64,000 bases of DNA from the NCBI GenBank assembly GCA_001792895.1, contig MARA01000005.1, forward strand, positions 1,922,001 to 1,986,000, written 5' to 3'. This DNA comes from Lentinus brumalis. Lineage: Eukaryota; Basidiomycota; Agaricomycetes; Polyporales; Polyporaceae. The position numbers and the translations under genes were made by a program. Every line of letters begins with the position of its first letter. Position 1 is the first letter of the stretch. Below, in pieces: positions 30,230-44,574 of this stretch. The notes beneath the pieces were generated by a model, which was not told the origin of the DNA, did not search any database, and was given only the letters and a program-made list of their open reading frames with translations.

Positions 30230-31069
30230 TCACGCTGCAGCGGCTGCATGGTCCTGAACCCGTACGCCTTTGTCTTCCAAGAGGCGGCGGATACGTTTGC
30301 TGTCAGCAGCGAATTGGACGTTAAATTGCCACGTTTCTTCGTCCTCATCGTCTGCCTTGATACCAGCACATCCGAAGTCAATGACAACGGCACGGAATGG
30401 GCGTTCTTGAGGGGTGAAGAGGATGTTGTTGTGATTGATGTCGCCGTGGAAGACTCCGTGCGCGGAGAAGCCGTCGACAGCACGGATGAGCGCGAGACAC
30501 ATGTTGACGTCGAGCGCATCACCAGGAACGTCGCGCAGGCTGACTGCATCGGGAATGTATTCCAGGACGACGGCCGATGGCTGAATCGCACGTTCGTCGG
30601 GAGGTAGGAGAACACCAGCGAGGAGTAAGCGGGGAATCGTGGAGCCCTGGTAGACGCGGAGGTGCTCGTATGCGCTGCGCTCGGAGGCGTAGCACTCCGC
30701 AGACAGGCGGCGGAAGTGTTCTTCCCATAGAGCAGCGCGCTCTGCCCGTCCTTCAGCCTCATCTGGTTCGTCCTCCCATAGCTTGTCTTCGTCAAATGCA
30801 CCGGAAGGCAGGGCAGCGGCCGCCTGCTCCGCCGCGAGGGACCACGGCCGTGATGGCTGGGACTCCACAACGCTGACCCTTTCGTCAAGAAAACGTGGGT
30901 CGTATATTTTGATGACGACTGGATCCGGTCCCAATTCTGTCGAGTGGGCAAGAAGAACGACGCTTTTCGTGAAGGGAGTGAACGGTCGCTCGATGCTGAA
31001 AGTGAGAGTGCGACCGTTCGTGGTGAGGGAGATGTTCTGTCCTGCGGAGAACATAGATGGGACCTCCAT
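30230..31069 (-). CDS. Fungal kinase-like / aminoglycoside-phosphotransferase-fold protein
   Basis: Protein of about 279 residues from the ATG at 31069 (MEVPSMFSAGQNISL). It carries a VVIKIYDPRF strand with the candidate ATP lysine, an acidic linker with a conserved-looking ER-rich helix (RLSAECYASERSAYEHL), a hinge-like SAVVLEYIPDAVSL, a catalytic loop HGVFHGDINHNNILF and a metal-binding IDFGCAG. The HGD and DFG residues are intact, so it may be catalytically active. The frame extends upstream to 31270, perhaps with an intron at a GTGAGT near 31135; a longer N-terminus is possible. The substrate is unknown. Such kinase-like genes are expanded in basidiomycetes. Confidence 0.7.
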   Translation of the reverse strand: MEVPSMFSAGQNISLTTNGRTLTFSIERPFTPFTKSVVLLAHSTELGPDPVVIKIYDPRFLDERVSVVESQPSRPWSLAAEQAAAALPSGAFDEDKLWEDEPDEAEGRAERAALWEEHFRRLSAECYASERSAYEHLRVYQGSTIPRLLLAGVLLPPDERAIQPSAVVLEYIPDAVSLRDVPGDALDVNMCLALIRAVDGFSAHGVFHGDINHNNILFTPQERPFRAVVIDFGCAGIKADDEDEETWQFNVQFAADSKRIRRLLEDKGVRVQDHAAAAA

Positions 31070-31664
31070 GGTGGATAGAAAGCAAGAGGATTTGAGTTGC
31101 CCCGAATGCGGTTGCAAGTAGGTTCCATGACACTCACTGCGTTTTACCACGGATCTGGGAGCCGCCCGGAAGACAAGGGGTATCGCAGAGCAGATTGGGA
31201 GAGCATTCAGAGCAACTTCTGAGGCCCCTTCGAGCTGGTAAAATCGTTCAAAGAGATGGCGAAGGTACATGAGCTGCGAGGGAGGGCATCACGGCTGCAC
31301 GGAGACTTGTACTTACAGCACCGCCAGCACCCAACCGAATTCTGTACCTATGACGTCGTTATATACCAAACACCAGTGGTTCGCTTATATAGCTAGGTCG
31401 GTGCAACGTATAAACTCCACCAATAATGTGTTCGTGAGCGCGCCTTTCGGCGCTGGGGCTTCGAAACGGACATGCATCATGCATCATGGTGCGATGGGAA
31501 AGTCGGTGACGTGTCTCGCTCGAGCTGAACAGGAGCAGGAAGGTACCAAGCCTCAGCAAGGCTCCAGTTGCGATCCATCCCCTCAGGGATATATCAGTTG
31601 TCGACCCCATCCGGTAGAACAGCCCAATATATATAGTCATCTCAACGCCAAAGACATTAGTGCA
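31070..31664. other. Intergenic
   Basis: Upstream region of the kinase-like gene and 3' flank of the p24 gene. No gene supported. Confidence 0.4.
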
Positions 31665-32518
31665 TTAGTGCAGTTTCCTATCCTCGAAGAATCGCTGCAC
31701 ACAAACCCCGTAAGTCTCACATGCAATGACTTGAGGAGACAATACTCACCTTGAGATGCCTCATCTGCCACACGCACGTCGCAATCAACACGCCGATCTG
31801 TGCAACGGTGTACCACACCGCGCGCGTGTTCGTCTCCTCGCTCAAATTCCGGAACGCAGCCTCGCGCTCGCGCTGGTACTGCTGCTCCCGCCGGACGTCC
31901 TCGAGCTTCTGGTTCAGGTCGCGCAATTTCTGCGACAGCTCGGAAACGTGCGACCGGTCATGCTCCGTGTCCGGCTTTGTGCTCCCAATGACAATGTCCA
32001 GGTGCAGGCGGATGTGTGTGCTCGCGAACCACGAGGTCCCGTAGTTGCTTGAGAGGCAGATCGAGTGGTCGCCCGAGTCGTGCGACGTGAATGTGAACCG
32101 GCCATCGGAGGGACCTCGCGTCTTCACAACGTTGTGTCCCGTCTCAAGCTCCTGAGGTTCCAAGGCGAGTCGCAAGTACCTTCTGTCAGAGCGCGTTGCG
32201 GACATAGCGGCATGAAACTCACGTCAACTTCGACCAGAATCCCTAGGTTAGGATTCTCGACGTATTTCTGCTCCTGCTCCGACCACTCGAGGGCCCGGTA
32301 GTGTCCTGTGTGCACAAAGTCAGTTCGACTCACAACTACATGTGAGGCAGGCTACATGCCACATAGCACGCACCCTCAACGATCGTGTCCGTCGGAAGCT
32401 CCTCGATGAAACATCGTTTCTCGTTCGTATCCAGGTAGAAGTGCAGGGCATTAGCGGCGGCGGCAAAGACAAGCAGGAGACATAGCGAAAGGAGCGGTGG
32501 TCTCCGCGGGAGTGCCAT
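31665..32518 (-). CDS. p24 family cargo receptor (emp24/Erp/TMED)
   Basis: Type I membrane protein cycling between ER and Golgi as a COPII/COPI cargo adaptor. The start at 32518 gives a signal peptide (MALPRRPPLLSLCLLLVFAA), then a GOLD domain beginning LHFYLDTNEKRCFIEELP and including GRFTFTSHDSGDHSICLSSN with the second disulfide cysteine. A heptad coiled coil follows (LSQKLRDLNQKLEDVRREQQ), then a TM helix (TVAQIGVLIATCVWQM). A last intron (GTGAGT...GTGCAG, about 31745-31693) adds the cytosolic tail RFFEDRKLH with a diphenylalanine signal and basic residues. The stop is at 31665. The signal, GOLD, coiled coil, TM and FF tail are all seen. Confidence 0.9.
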
Positions 32519-32712
32519 GAAGGAGGAGGGGAACCGTGGACGTGTCGTGGTCGGAGGTCGTGACGAGGAAGAGGTAGCAAGCGTGGGAACAAGTTTCACC
32601 GCCAGATCTGTGCTAGATTTTCGACACAGCGGCACTTGGCTCAGGCTGTGAACTGCACCTCCGCACTCCCTCTTCGTTTCTGGTCTCGCGACACGGCACA
32701 GGACTTTCCGTC
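32519..32712. promoter_or_regulatory. Bidirectional promoter of the p24 and RPF1 genes
   Basis: 194 bp between divergent start codons. Confidence 0.4.
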
Positions 32713-34192
32713 ATGCCTACCAGTCGCTTTGAGCCGTCGTCTATCAAGAACAAGGTCAAGCGCGAGGAGATCGCGCGCAAGCAGAAGAAAGCGAAGCGGC
32801 AGGACAAGCTGCAGCGGAGACTCGCTCAGGCGAAGGTAGAAACGAATGATCCCTTGGCGAAGAAAGTACGTCCCATGTTTTGACGCATCGACAACGGCGC
32901 GCACCGTTCCACTCCAATACTCATAATGCGTCCTGCAGAAACGTCTCGCTCAGAATGTGCCTCGCACGCTGGACAACACACGCGAATACGATCCGTCCAT
33001 CCTCACCGCGAACCCCAACGCGGAACCCGAAGCGGGTCCCTCGACGATAGCCAACGAAAATGACCCGACCTCATATTCTGGCCAACCTGTTGAGCAGCCT
33101 CAGGACGAGTCCGCCGCCGACCTCGCCGCCGACCCGTTTGCGGCCTATTTCTCCGGAGAGTTTGACCCGAGCGTCCCTCCCAAGGTCCTCATCACTACTT
33201 CACCCAAAGCAACTCGTGTGACGTACGACTTCTGCGACGAGCTCGTTGGCGTGTTCCCCGGTGCAGAGTTCATTCGACGGAAGAAGGGCAAGGGCTTCGA
33301 GGTGGGGAGGATCGCCGGCTGGGCTGCGAACCGCGGATACAGTCATCTCATGGTCGTGAATGAGGACATGAAGAAGCCTAGTGAGTTGCTCCCCTTGTGC
33401 TTTGTGGTTGACCCTTCCTGACACGACTTGGGAAGACGCCATCACCATGGTGTACTTGCCCGACGGACCCACAGCTTATTTTAAGCTCACCTCCATCGAG
33501 CTTTCGCAAAAGATCTCGGTGCGCACTTTGTACCCCCAATCCTCTCTGTGTCCAGCTCACAAGTTGCCATCATTCCACTAGGGTCATGCACGCGCCACGG
33601 CCCACTTTCCTGAACTCGTCCTGAACGGATTCGTCACCCGTCTTGGCCATACTGTCGGCCGCCTCTTCCAGACATTCTTCCCTCCCATGCCGGAGTTCCA
33701 AGGCCGCCAAGTGGTGACACTCCACAATCAGCGGGACTTCCTCTTCTTCAGAAGACATCGGTCGGTTGCCTCCACTATCTCCTACTCGGGCGCTGTTCAC
33801 TCAACGATTCTATATTCATGCAGCTATGCCTTCCGTTCCCCCGAGAAGGTGGCCCTACAAGAGATCGGACCTCGCTTCACACTGAAGCTCCGATACATTA
33901 AGAAGGGTCTGCCGGCGGTGAAGAACCTCGGCGCGCCGAGCAAGCCCCTCCAGTTCGACGATGGCGAAGCCGAGCCTCAGGATGCAGATATGCCGGACGC
34001 TCAGGAGCAAGAGCAGGAAGCAGCCAACAGTTCTCAAAACTACCCGAGGAAGGAGGTAGTTCCTCCGACCGAAGACGAGTATCTATGGATGTGGAAGGTA
34101 CGTGACTCATCATGTCCGAAGCAGTACCTAGGTGGCTAATTCTCTGTTTACAGCCTGACCTAGAGACGACGAGACGGACGTTCTTCCTGTAG
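32713..34192 (+). CDS. RPF1: Ribosome production factor RPF1 (Brix domain)
   Basis: Nucleolar Brix-family protein needed for 60S subunit maturation. The start at 32713 ([20 protein letters not shown]) leads into a Lys/Arg-rich N-terminus. The Brix domain begins [19 protein letters not shown] and continues through [69 protein letters not shown] and [19 protein letters not shown], then [20 protein letters not shown]. The C-terminus is [14 protein letters not shown]. Introns lie near 32865-32937, 33381-33434, 33519-33580, 33760-33821 and 34098-34153. The domain order and length fit the family. Confidence 0.93.
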
Positions 34193-34551
34193 ACCGTGCG
34201 ACATGATAATATGCCATCCGTGTCTGCCCATTTTCCACCGCAATCTAAACAACTGTATGAAATCACCAAGACAGACCTAAGCCAAAGTCCGTCTGGCTGC
34301 TGGATGGTCGTGACTCAAGCTGCAATAGAACGAGAAAGCATAATGATAAGTGTATCTGGAACTACACGTGTGCTAGCACATGGAGAACTTGCTCTTGCTC
34401 TTAGCAGACCTCTCCAAGACACTCAAGCAGCAGTCAAGCCACACAGGACTGAACTTGCTATTAAGCGACCGTAGTAGAAAGTCCGCAGTGAGACATCGTA
34501 GTAGGTGATGGGGAGCACTAGCAACATTTTGTTCCTACTCTACCGTCTAGC
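34193..34551. other. Intergenic between convergent RPF1 and ATP1
   Basis: Both 3' UTRs. No gene seen. Confidence 0.4.
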
Positions 34552-36707
<2,156 letters not shown>

Positions 36708-36884
36708 GGTGCGAGGAGAAGGAAGGAAAGTGGGAGGGTGAGATGTCGTTCGGCCGTAGGGACGACCCGGGTCACCAAAGTTTGCCTTACATAACCCAGT
36801 TTCGGGCGCCGACTCAATCACATCCTTCCGGCCGTCCCGAAGACACCCTGCCCACCGTCGCGGTCGCCGCCGTCAACGCCGGCA
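36708..36884. promoter_or_regulatory. Bidirectional promoter of ATP1 and bL21m
   Basis: 177 bp between divergent start codons of two nuclear-encoded mitochondrial genes. Confidence 0.5.
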
Positions 36885-37393
36885 ATGGCTTCCCTACTGA
36901 GACGTGAGTGCTTGCTGTCGTCGTCGTCGTCGGGGTGCTGATAGGCGTTATAGCTACTCTGCGCGCAGCTGCGACTCGCGCGTTGCACACACAGACCGCG
37001 TCTCTGCCGTCCACGACACCAAATGCCCTCTCCCTCATCCGCTCTCAGCCGTCTCAATACGTCGTTGCTAGCCTGGCAGGCCGAAAATACCTCCTCACAT
37101 CTCGCGACCTCCTCACCGTGCCGCGTCTCAAGGACGTAAAAGTCGGCGACGTGCTTAGGCTGTCCGACATACACGAAATTGGTTCGCGCGAGTACACCGT
37201 TCGTGGCAACCCCGTCATCCCATCCGAGCAGGTCCGTGTGGAGGCTACGGTGGTGGAGCACACCAAGGGCAGGATGGAGCTCATTTTCAAGAAGAAGCGG
37301 AGAAAGGGCTATGAGCGGACGGTCCAGCACAAGCAGACATACACTCGTCTCCGGATAGGTCCCATCGACATCATCGACACTCCTCCATCATAG
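36885..37393 (+). CDS. Mitochondrial ribosomal protein bL21m
   Basis: Large-subunit mitochondrial ribosomal protein. Exon 1 is 36885-36903 (MASLLR), intron 36904-36953 (GTGAGT...TAG), exon 2 to the stop at 37393. The N-terminus MASLLRPTLRAAATRALHTQ is a matrix presequence. The L21 fold is clear: SQYVVASLAGRKYLLTSRDL, VKVGDVLRLSDIHEIGSREY, VRVEATVVEHTKG, then IFKKKRRKGYERTVQHKQTY and TRLRIGPIDI, the signature KKRRKxYxRxxGHRQxxTxL with His retained as QHKQ. Confidence 0.9.
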
Positions 37394-38028
37394 CCTTGAT
37401 TTCATTCCCAGACCTCATATCATACATGATTTCGTTCGCATCCAAACTCTTGCGGTCGTGACAGGCTCGCACGTCATGTTCTGGCATCCCCGAAGTGGCC
37501 AAAGCGTGTCTTGCCTCACGCAAAACGACCATGCTATGGTATTGAAACTTTCCGAGGGCCATCCCGATGAAAACAACAGTACCATCCAATTGACTGGTCT
37601 CATCTTTGTAGACGGCGGATTGGGCGCCTATCGTGAAGTAGTAATAAGTATGCTCTCTCGACAAGCCTGCATCCGTACTTTCAGGAATATCGTTAGGTCC
37701 TCTGATCCTGTGGAGGTTATGTCGTTGGTAGACAGATCTGACGGACGGTTGATTACACCGCCGTGTACCATGGGCATCGTAGGTTGCCTCGTCAAAGGAC
37801 CTTGGCGTTCAAAGCTGTGGATTCTCTTGATTCATGTCCGTGGCCAAGATATGAAGGATGAACCTCTTCATCACAGCGAAAACCTGACGAGCACGAGCCA
37901 ACGTTCTGTCACCAGCAAACAGACAAGCATGCTCTATGCACTCGTCTGTCGTAGCACTGGTGCTGGTTCATGGGAACATAAATGATAGCATTACAAGAAC
38001 ATAGAAGCCATACATGGAACGCAGTTGC
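37394..38028. other. Intergenic between convergent bL21m and PRP40
   Basis: A 175-codon plus-strand frame (37458-37985) is open here but has no recognisable motif and no TATA box or splice signals that I can see. I regard it as chance. Confidence 0.4.
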
Positions 38029-41000
38029 TCAGATTTCGCCCTCTTCGGGAGTCTCAGCACGCGGCGGCGGCTCGACGGGCGCAGGCTTCTCGACAGGCGG
38101 GACTTCCGGAGGAATGCTATAGCGTGCCCGCTGTGAAAGCATGTGAGAAACAACAACCAGTACGTGAACAGACGGGAGGAATATACCTTTTGATCCCGCT
38201 CCTCGAATGGCCGCTCCTCGTACGTGCCTCGGTCGCGTTTGTCGCGCGGATCCGGCTCACGGAAAACGGAACTACCCCGCTCCCGTTCCCGGTACGGAGG
38301 CACGCTATCGTGTCCGCTGTACGCATCGTCCCAATCACGACCGGTCCTGTGATCGCGACGCCTGTCATCCCTTTCGTAGTCGCGATGCCTCGAGGACCTG
38401 CTGTAATAGTCGCGGTCTCTATCGCGGTCCCTATCCCTGTCGCGTTCGCGTTCTCTATCCTTGTAGTAAGGTCGGTCCTTGGAGTAGGCGCGCTCTCGAG
38501 CATAATCTTTGTCATGGCGCGAGTGACTGTCGTGGTCGTGCGGCTTACGGTCACGGTCGCTCTTGCTGTCCCGGTCATGGTGGCGATCTCTATCCGGCTC
38601 GCGGTCGCGTTCTCGGTGGTCCCGGTCACGTTCACGCTCTTTATCACGTTCACGTTCACGCTCTGGCTCACGGTCTCTGGCAGGCTCTTTCCTACGACGG
38701 CTAGTCGTGGAGCCACCATCCTCAGAAGCCTCACGTTCTCGCTCGCGCAGACGCTCCTAATGCAAGGTAAGCGGATGAATTCACAAAAAAAGATACTGAG
38801 CAGACCTGCCTTCTGCCTCTTAATGAATTTGGCGAAGGCGGCTTGCCTGCCCTCGTCGTCTTCGATAGCCTTATACTCCGGAAGCTCCTGTATATAAGGC
38901 AAGGCCTCCATGACTCTCGTCAGCACGACATTGTCAGAGAACAAAGTGGAAGCGCTCACCTCCTCGTATGACAGACTCGCCTCATGCAGCTCAGGAACCT
39001 TCTTCAGAGCGTAGCGCAGGTCATCCTGGAGATGACGCTGCTTCCTCTCGGCTCTGCGCTTTTCGTCCGCCTGCTTCTTGACAGCCACGTTGTGCAGCTA
39101 CGATACACATACAGTCAGAAGGAGCCCAACACCATGTTCGAAGTAACGGACCGAGCTGTATATCTCCGACAGGTCCTCGTCTGTCAACGTCTTGATGGTC
39201 TCATCCGTATCCGCCTTGACGATGCTGAGGAACTGCTCTTCCGTTGTCTCAGGACCAACCTCAAAGGGCTTCTGCTCCTTGACGGCTTCGTGCTCGGCAG
39301 CAGCGTCCCCGTCCTGTGTCGTCTTCGCTTCTAGGGCTTGGTTGTGTCGCTTGATCGCACCGTCCGCGATCGCAATCTTCTCGTCAAGCTTCTGATCAAG
39401 GGCGTCTACAACATCCCAAAAGAGCTCGATAGGGTTGGAACCTGGATTGCCGAGCATGTCGAGGTAGCGACTGTCGTTCGCAAAGGACGGATAGACTTGC
39501 TTCCACTTGGTGCGCGCCTTGATCTGACCGGATTTGACGAGGTCGTTGAGAACCTCCTGTGATACTGTCAGGTGAGCTCATTGAAGTGGCAGGATGAACA
39601 TACCCTAAATGCCTCCCTCGCCTTCCGCTCCTTGCGAGTCTTCTCGACTTGACGTCGGCGCATTTGCTCCTCAAACTCACGCTCTCGCACTCGGGAGTAG
39701 TCCTCGAACGAGAGAAGGATGTCTAGAGTAGGAAGCTTTTGAAGCTCTTCGTCCTCTTTCCATTCGTCAGATTCGAGAACCATGTGGTGTGCTTGTCGCC
39801 ACCGAGTGAGCACGTCAACATCCAGGCGCTTGAAGAGCGCAACGATCTTCGAGATACTGCGAGCACGGGCTGCACGAGACTCTTGCTGTTTTGTGGAGGG
39901 TAGACACGATGAAATGACGAGGCAAGAGCTGATGAGCAAGGACACGCACCATTTCGCGCTGCTTGAGTTCGGCGACATACTCCTCGAAGACGAGTCTGCG
40001 CTCAGCTTCAATTTTGGCCTGCTGCCAGATGGGGTGCTGAGCGAACAGCTTGTCAGCAGTAGCGAAGGTCGTGTAGTGGAATACGTTAGGGTTCCCCTTG
40101 AGCATGTTACGAATGGAGGGGCGAAGCTTGGACAATCGAGCCTCTCGCTCCTCCTGCTCCTTCGCGCGAAGGCCGTCGACATACTAGATGCACATAAGCA
40201 GATGCACTACAGAAGCCAATCGGTTGGACCACGCACTTTCTGCCACGCAGCTTTCTTCTCCGCCAACGTGTTGAGAGCCTTGTAGAGCGGATCAGTGATG
40301 ATAGCTCTCATGGTCTGGTCCCACGTCCAATTTCCGTCTACTCCGGCCTTCCTCAGGAGGTGTATGAACGCCTTCTCGCCTTCTTCGACAGTAGCAAAAC
40401 CATTGTGCGGGATGACGGGGTCGTCAGGCAAGTTGGGGCGAGCCGGGAGTACGCTGGATGGCGCGAAAGGGAGACCACCAGTGTGGAGACCCACGGCACC
40501 ATTCTGCCCGTTCAGTTGCGTTTGCGGCTGGGAGCCGGGTGGGAATGAGGATGGATCAGTCCCTCCGAGAGCGTTGGGAGCACCTTGTGTCGGTGTTGCC
40601 CCGGCGAAGCCAGGTGCACCAGTAGGACTGCACATAGCACGTCAGGGGACGTTGATCGACAAAATGAATCAGTCACGTACACGAGTGCTGAGGCAGGTGG
40701 CGCTGCTGCTTTCCCCTCCTTCTCAACCTTCTCTAGTAACAAAAGCAACTCATCTGGCATGTCCCATTTTGATTCCTTCGTCTCGGTCTGCAGTCGACAT
40801 GAAGGATTAGAGAGGGGAGGGAGTTGGCACGACATATGTTACGCACATTGTAGTAATACTTCCTTCCTCCCGAGAAGTACTCCTTCCACTTCGTCTGGTT
40901 GAGAGCTCTCTGAGTGCATGAAGACAGTCTTAGTTGATAACCTCCGATGTATGCTGGCGCGTTCATACCTCAAACGGAGTCTTCAAGTCTATCGCAGACA

Positions 41001-41303
41001 TCAGAAGCTACAAGACTAGGATTGGAGACGGACTCACCATCTGGTTTCTCCCATACACTCTCCCTAGTGGTGGTGTTGAACCAATAAGTACGACCCTCCG
41101 GGTTGCGGTGCTCCGTCTTTCACAGATCAGTCAGACCATCATGGCACTTCATGCAATATTCTACATACCCAAATGTTCATCGTAGCATTCACCGCTGCGG
41201 CAGGAGAGGTCTGAGTGGAAGTGAGCAAAGCTAAGGGTGACGAAGGCGCTGGCGCTCTAGTAGCCCTTTGCGGACGAAGTCCACGTGGCCCTCTTCCGTA
41301 CAT
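38029..41303 (-). CDS. PRP40: U1 snRNP-associated splicing factor PRP40 (WW-FF protein)
   Basis: Nuclear pre-mRNA splicing factor bridging U1 snRNP, branch-point proteins and the RNA polymerase II tail. The start at 41303 ([18 protein letters not shown]). WW1 is [26 protein letters not shown] (split by an intron near 41165-41115) and WW2 is [15 protein letters not shown] plus [16 protein letters not shown] domains begin at [17 protein letters not shown] (about 40390) and continue through [34 protein letters not shown] and [14 protein letters not shown]. The tail (38660-38200) is an extreme Arg/Asp/Glu repeat region, ending [10 protein letters not shown] (stop at 38029). About ten introns. Confidence 0.9.
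38380..38700. repeat. Low-complexity Arg-Asp/Glu coding repeat in the PRP40 C-terminus
   Basis: Short cgatct/cggtcg-type units encode RDRDRDRD and RERERERD runs on the minus strand. The antisense frame is open only because of this composition. Confidence 0.6.
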
Positions 41304-42364
41304 ACCTGCGAAAACTAGTCATTTCTTGCTTGGTTCTTGCCACTTCTTGTTTACTCGTCACAAGTATACCACTCTCTCAGTTACTCGCTGCAAGGGACGC
41401 GTTGATTCGACGGTGTCCAATCGCAGATAATCGCTCCTGCAGAACGATGCCGTTTTAGGGCAGGCTGGCATGAGTACACTAGTGGTGCGCGTTCAATATT
41501 AAATTCTCAGTGCGTGCAGTGCGTGAAGTTCGGGATGGACCAATGTTGGACCAATGCCAATGTTGACGGTATCATACTACGGGTTCCTGTACGTTCTTGC
41601 GTCGGATCGGCAGGCAGCCCGCATGACCTGCCGTCTCTCGCCGCGTCCTGACCCAGAGCAAGTTCCAGCAAGTACGTATCTATACTTACTCGATCATCCG
41701 CTGTTTCGCCGACCACAGCTCTCATTCAGCTGGCTCATCATTATTGATGGTCTGGCCAATACCTTCGAGAGGCCGGCACTCATCCCATACTTCTCGGGGC
41801 AGCGTGCACACCTCATCCCCCTCCGAGCGACTCAGATCAGGGTGAAGGTCATGGCGCTGCGGCCTAAAAGTGACCTGTGCGCAATCCGCCAATGTTGCTG
41901 CTACTTCACGCCCACGACGGATGTACGCAGATGGTGGGGACATGCTCAGTACATCTCATGAACGGAATCATGCTCAATCTGAAAATACAGAGGTGACGTA
42001 CTCCATGCGGTTGTGGGTCCCTAAATAAACTGAATTGTTCCATATATCTCCCCATAGATCGGAGTTGCATGGTGACATTGCCTCCGAGAAGGACAGACCA
42101 TGATCACTACTACCACCGACAGAACGATGGTATATTTGGGTCCTCAAGAGTCTAACTTCTCATTGACAATGACAGGCAATTCGGACCTCAACGTGAGGGC
42201 GAAGCAGCGGTATTCCGCATAGACCTCTTGTGCTTCATGCGCAAAGATGCTGACAGTACTTGATATCGCTGGTACGAGTTGCGATAAGCTCTGCTGTGCC
42301 GCCTCGGCATTGGAGGTAAGAAGTACGAAGCACGGCAATAATCGTCGTCAAGTGAGTCGCAGCG

Positions 42365-42627
42365 GTGGGGCTGGTTGGCCCGAGAACTCAGCAGAGTCTT
42401 CGTCCATACGCAGCAACCGGGTTTTTACCGATCGTGACGTATTTGACATGCAAGGAATAGCCTACTTCATGCGGGGTAACTGGAGAAGCCGCAGAATTTG
42501 GGGTGCACGGCCTGAAAGTAGGTGTTCAAACGATCATGCTGTCAAAGCTCATGGTTATAGGTGCCTTCGCAGGCGAATGATCTTGGGCGGACTGACATCG
42601 GCCACACCCGAACTATTTCTGCTCCAC
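42365..42627. promoter_or_regulatory. Candidate carbon-catabolite repressor sites upstream of GH7
   Basis: GTGGGG at 42365-42370, GCGGGG at 42471-42476 and CTCCAC (GTGGAG on the other strand) at 42622-42627 all match SYGGRG, the known binding consensus of CreA/Cre1. Function is inferred; short sites occur by chance. Confidence 0.3.
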
Positions 42628-42992
42628 TCCCATCACTTCTTCGCCCACCTTGACCTAGCTTGACCTGCACATCCGGCTTCTGCAACGGATTACACCTGAC
42701 TACGAGACTGCCGCTCTCATGTGCGCAGTCGGCTACGGATTATCTGCGGTTCAAATAACATCACCGGTGCACGACCACTCGTTCCCAAGCTGACTTCCCT
42801 CTTCATGCTCTCCCTGCACCCTCGGATTCACTTCGGTGCCTGTGATGAACCGCTCTCGTTCTCCTCAAGCTGACGGCTTTGTTCAGTTCGAATGCGCTCC
42901 TCTACGTCCACCGCGGTAGAATACTGACCTCGTCTCATGCCGGACAACAACCTACGCTAGGGAGCTGCCGGATATTATCCGTCTCCGACTCG

Positions 42993-42999
42993 TATAAAA
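42993..42999 (+). promoter_or_regulatory. TATA box of the GH7 gene
   Basis: TATAAAA, 81-87 bp upstream of the ATG at 43080, in the usual position for a strongly expressed fungal gene. Confidence 0.65.
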
Positions 43000-43079
43000 G
43001 GTAGGCAACCACGCCTTCAACCTCATCGACTCGACAGTCGTCCTCCCAACAGCAACCGCCCCACAGCTAGCTGACCGAC

Positions 43080-44574
43080 ATGTTCCCCACCCTCGCTCTC
43101 GTATCGCTCTCGTTCCTTGCGATCGCATACGGTCAGCAAGTGGGCACGCTCACCGCTGAGACCCACCCCAAGCTCAGCGTTTCTCAATGCACCTCGGGCG
43201 GAAGCTGCACGACTGTCCAGCGCTCCGTCGTCCTCGACTCTAATTGGCGTTGGCTCCACGACGTCGGTGGCAGCACGAACTGCTACACCGGTAACACCTG
43301 GGACGACTCGCTCTGCCCTGACCCCACCACCTGCGCGGCCAACTGCGCTCTCGACGGTGCCGACTACTCCGGTCAGTATACTTTACTGATTTTCTTGCTT
43401 CTTCCTCGTTTTGACGTCGACTCCAAGGTACCTACGGGATCACGACCAGCGGCAACGCCCTCAGTCTCAAATTCGTGACCCAGGGACCGTACTCGAAGAA
43501 CATTGGTTCTCGTGTCTACCTCCTCTCCGAAGATGACAGCACCTACGAGATATTCAACCTGAAGAACCAGGAGTTCACCTTCGACGTCGACATGTCGACC
43601 CTTCCTTGCGGTCTCAACGGCGCGCTCTACTTCGTCGAGATGGACAAGGATGGTGGCTCTGGCCGCTTCCCGACGAACAAAGCTGGTTCCAAGTACGGAA
43701 CTGGCTATTGCGACACCCAGTGCCCGCACGACATCAAGTTCATCAACGGCGAGGTAAGCAGTTTACGCCCTCAGCAAGGTGCTAGCGGAGGCAAATTGAC
43801 CTTGTACGTACTTAGGCCAACGTCCTCGACTGGGCAGGCTCTTCCAACGACCCGAACGCAGGATCTGGTCACTACGGAACGTGCTGTAACGAGATGGACA
43901 TCTGGGAGGCCAACTCGATGGGCGCCGCCGTTACACCGCACGTCTGCACCGTCACGAGCCAGACCCGCTGCGAAGGCACCGACTGCGGTGACGGTGACGA
44001 CCGTTACGACGGTATCTGCGACAAGGACGGCTGCGACTTCAACTCGTGGCGCATGGGCGACCAGACCTTCCTGGGCCCCGGCAAAACCGTCGACACCTCG
44101 TCCAAGTTCACCGTCGTCACCCAATTCATCACCGCCGACAACACGACCACGGGCGATCTCTCGGAGATCCGCCGCCTTTACGTCCAGAATGGCAAGGTCA
44201 TCGCCAACTCGAAGACGCAGATCGCGGGCATGGACGCCTTCGACTCCATCACCGACGACTTCTGCAACGCGCAGAAGACCACCTTCGGCGACACCAACAC
44301 CTTCGAGCAGATGGGCGGTCTCGCCACGATGGGCGACGCCTTCGAAAAAGGCATGGTCCTGGTCATGTCCATCTGGGACGACCACGAGGCGAAGATGCTC
44401 TGGCTCGACAGCGACTACCCCACCGACGCCGATCCCTCCGCCCCGGGTGTCTCTCGCGGACCCTGCGCGACGACTTCGGGTGAGCCCACCGATGTCGAGT
44501 CCCAGAGTGCCAGTGCCACCGTCACCTTCTCCAACATCAAGACCGGTCCCATCGGCTCCACATTCGCCTCCTAA
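43080..44574 (+). CDS. GH7 cellobiohydrolase without cellulose-binding module
   Basis: Secreted reducing-end cellobiohydrolase of glycoside hydrolase family 7. The signal peptide [18 protein letters not shown] precedes [19 protein letters not shown]. Introns 43372-43427 and 43754-43815 are both in phase. The catalytic motif [13 protein letters not shown] (about 43885) carries the nucleophile and acid/base glutamates. Tunnel features [19 protein letters not shown] and GVCDxDGCDFN-like [16 protein letters not shown] are present, as are many paired cysteines. The protein ends [13 protein letters not shown] with no linker or CBM1, a common single-module form in white-rot polypores. A GTGAGT...TTGCAG intron may lie in the 3' UTR (44580-44639). 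Confidence 0.95.

Larger units (their letters stand above)
41304..43079. other. Long intergenic region upstream of the GH7 gene
   Basis: About 1.8 kb without a supported gene, holding the PRP40 promoter at the left and the cellulase promoter at the right. Three SYGGRG (CreA/Mig1-type) sites lie within 720 bp of the GH7 ATG, and a TATA box lies at 42993-42999. Several short frames here look random. Confidence 0.5.

Noticed and set aside
37458..37985. 175-codon plus-strand open frame between bL21m and PRP40
   Set aside because: No domain, no promoter or splice evidence, and the composition looks random; it lies in the joint 3' flank of convergent genes.
38025..38897. 290-codon hydrophobic plus-strand frame opposite PRP40
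   Set aside because: It is the antisense of the Arg/Asp repeat region; V/A-rich composition is a by-product of the repeat.
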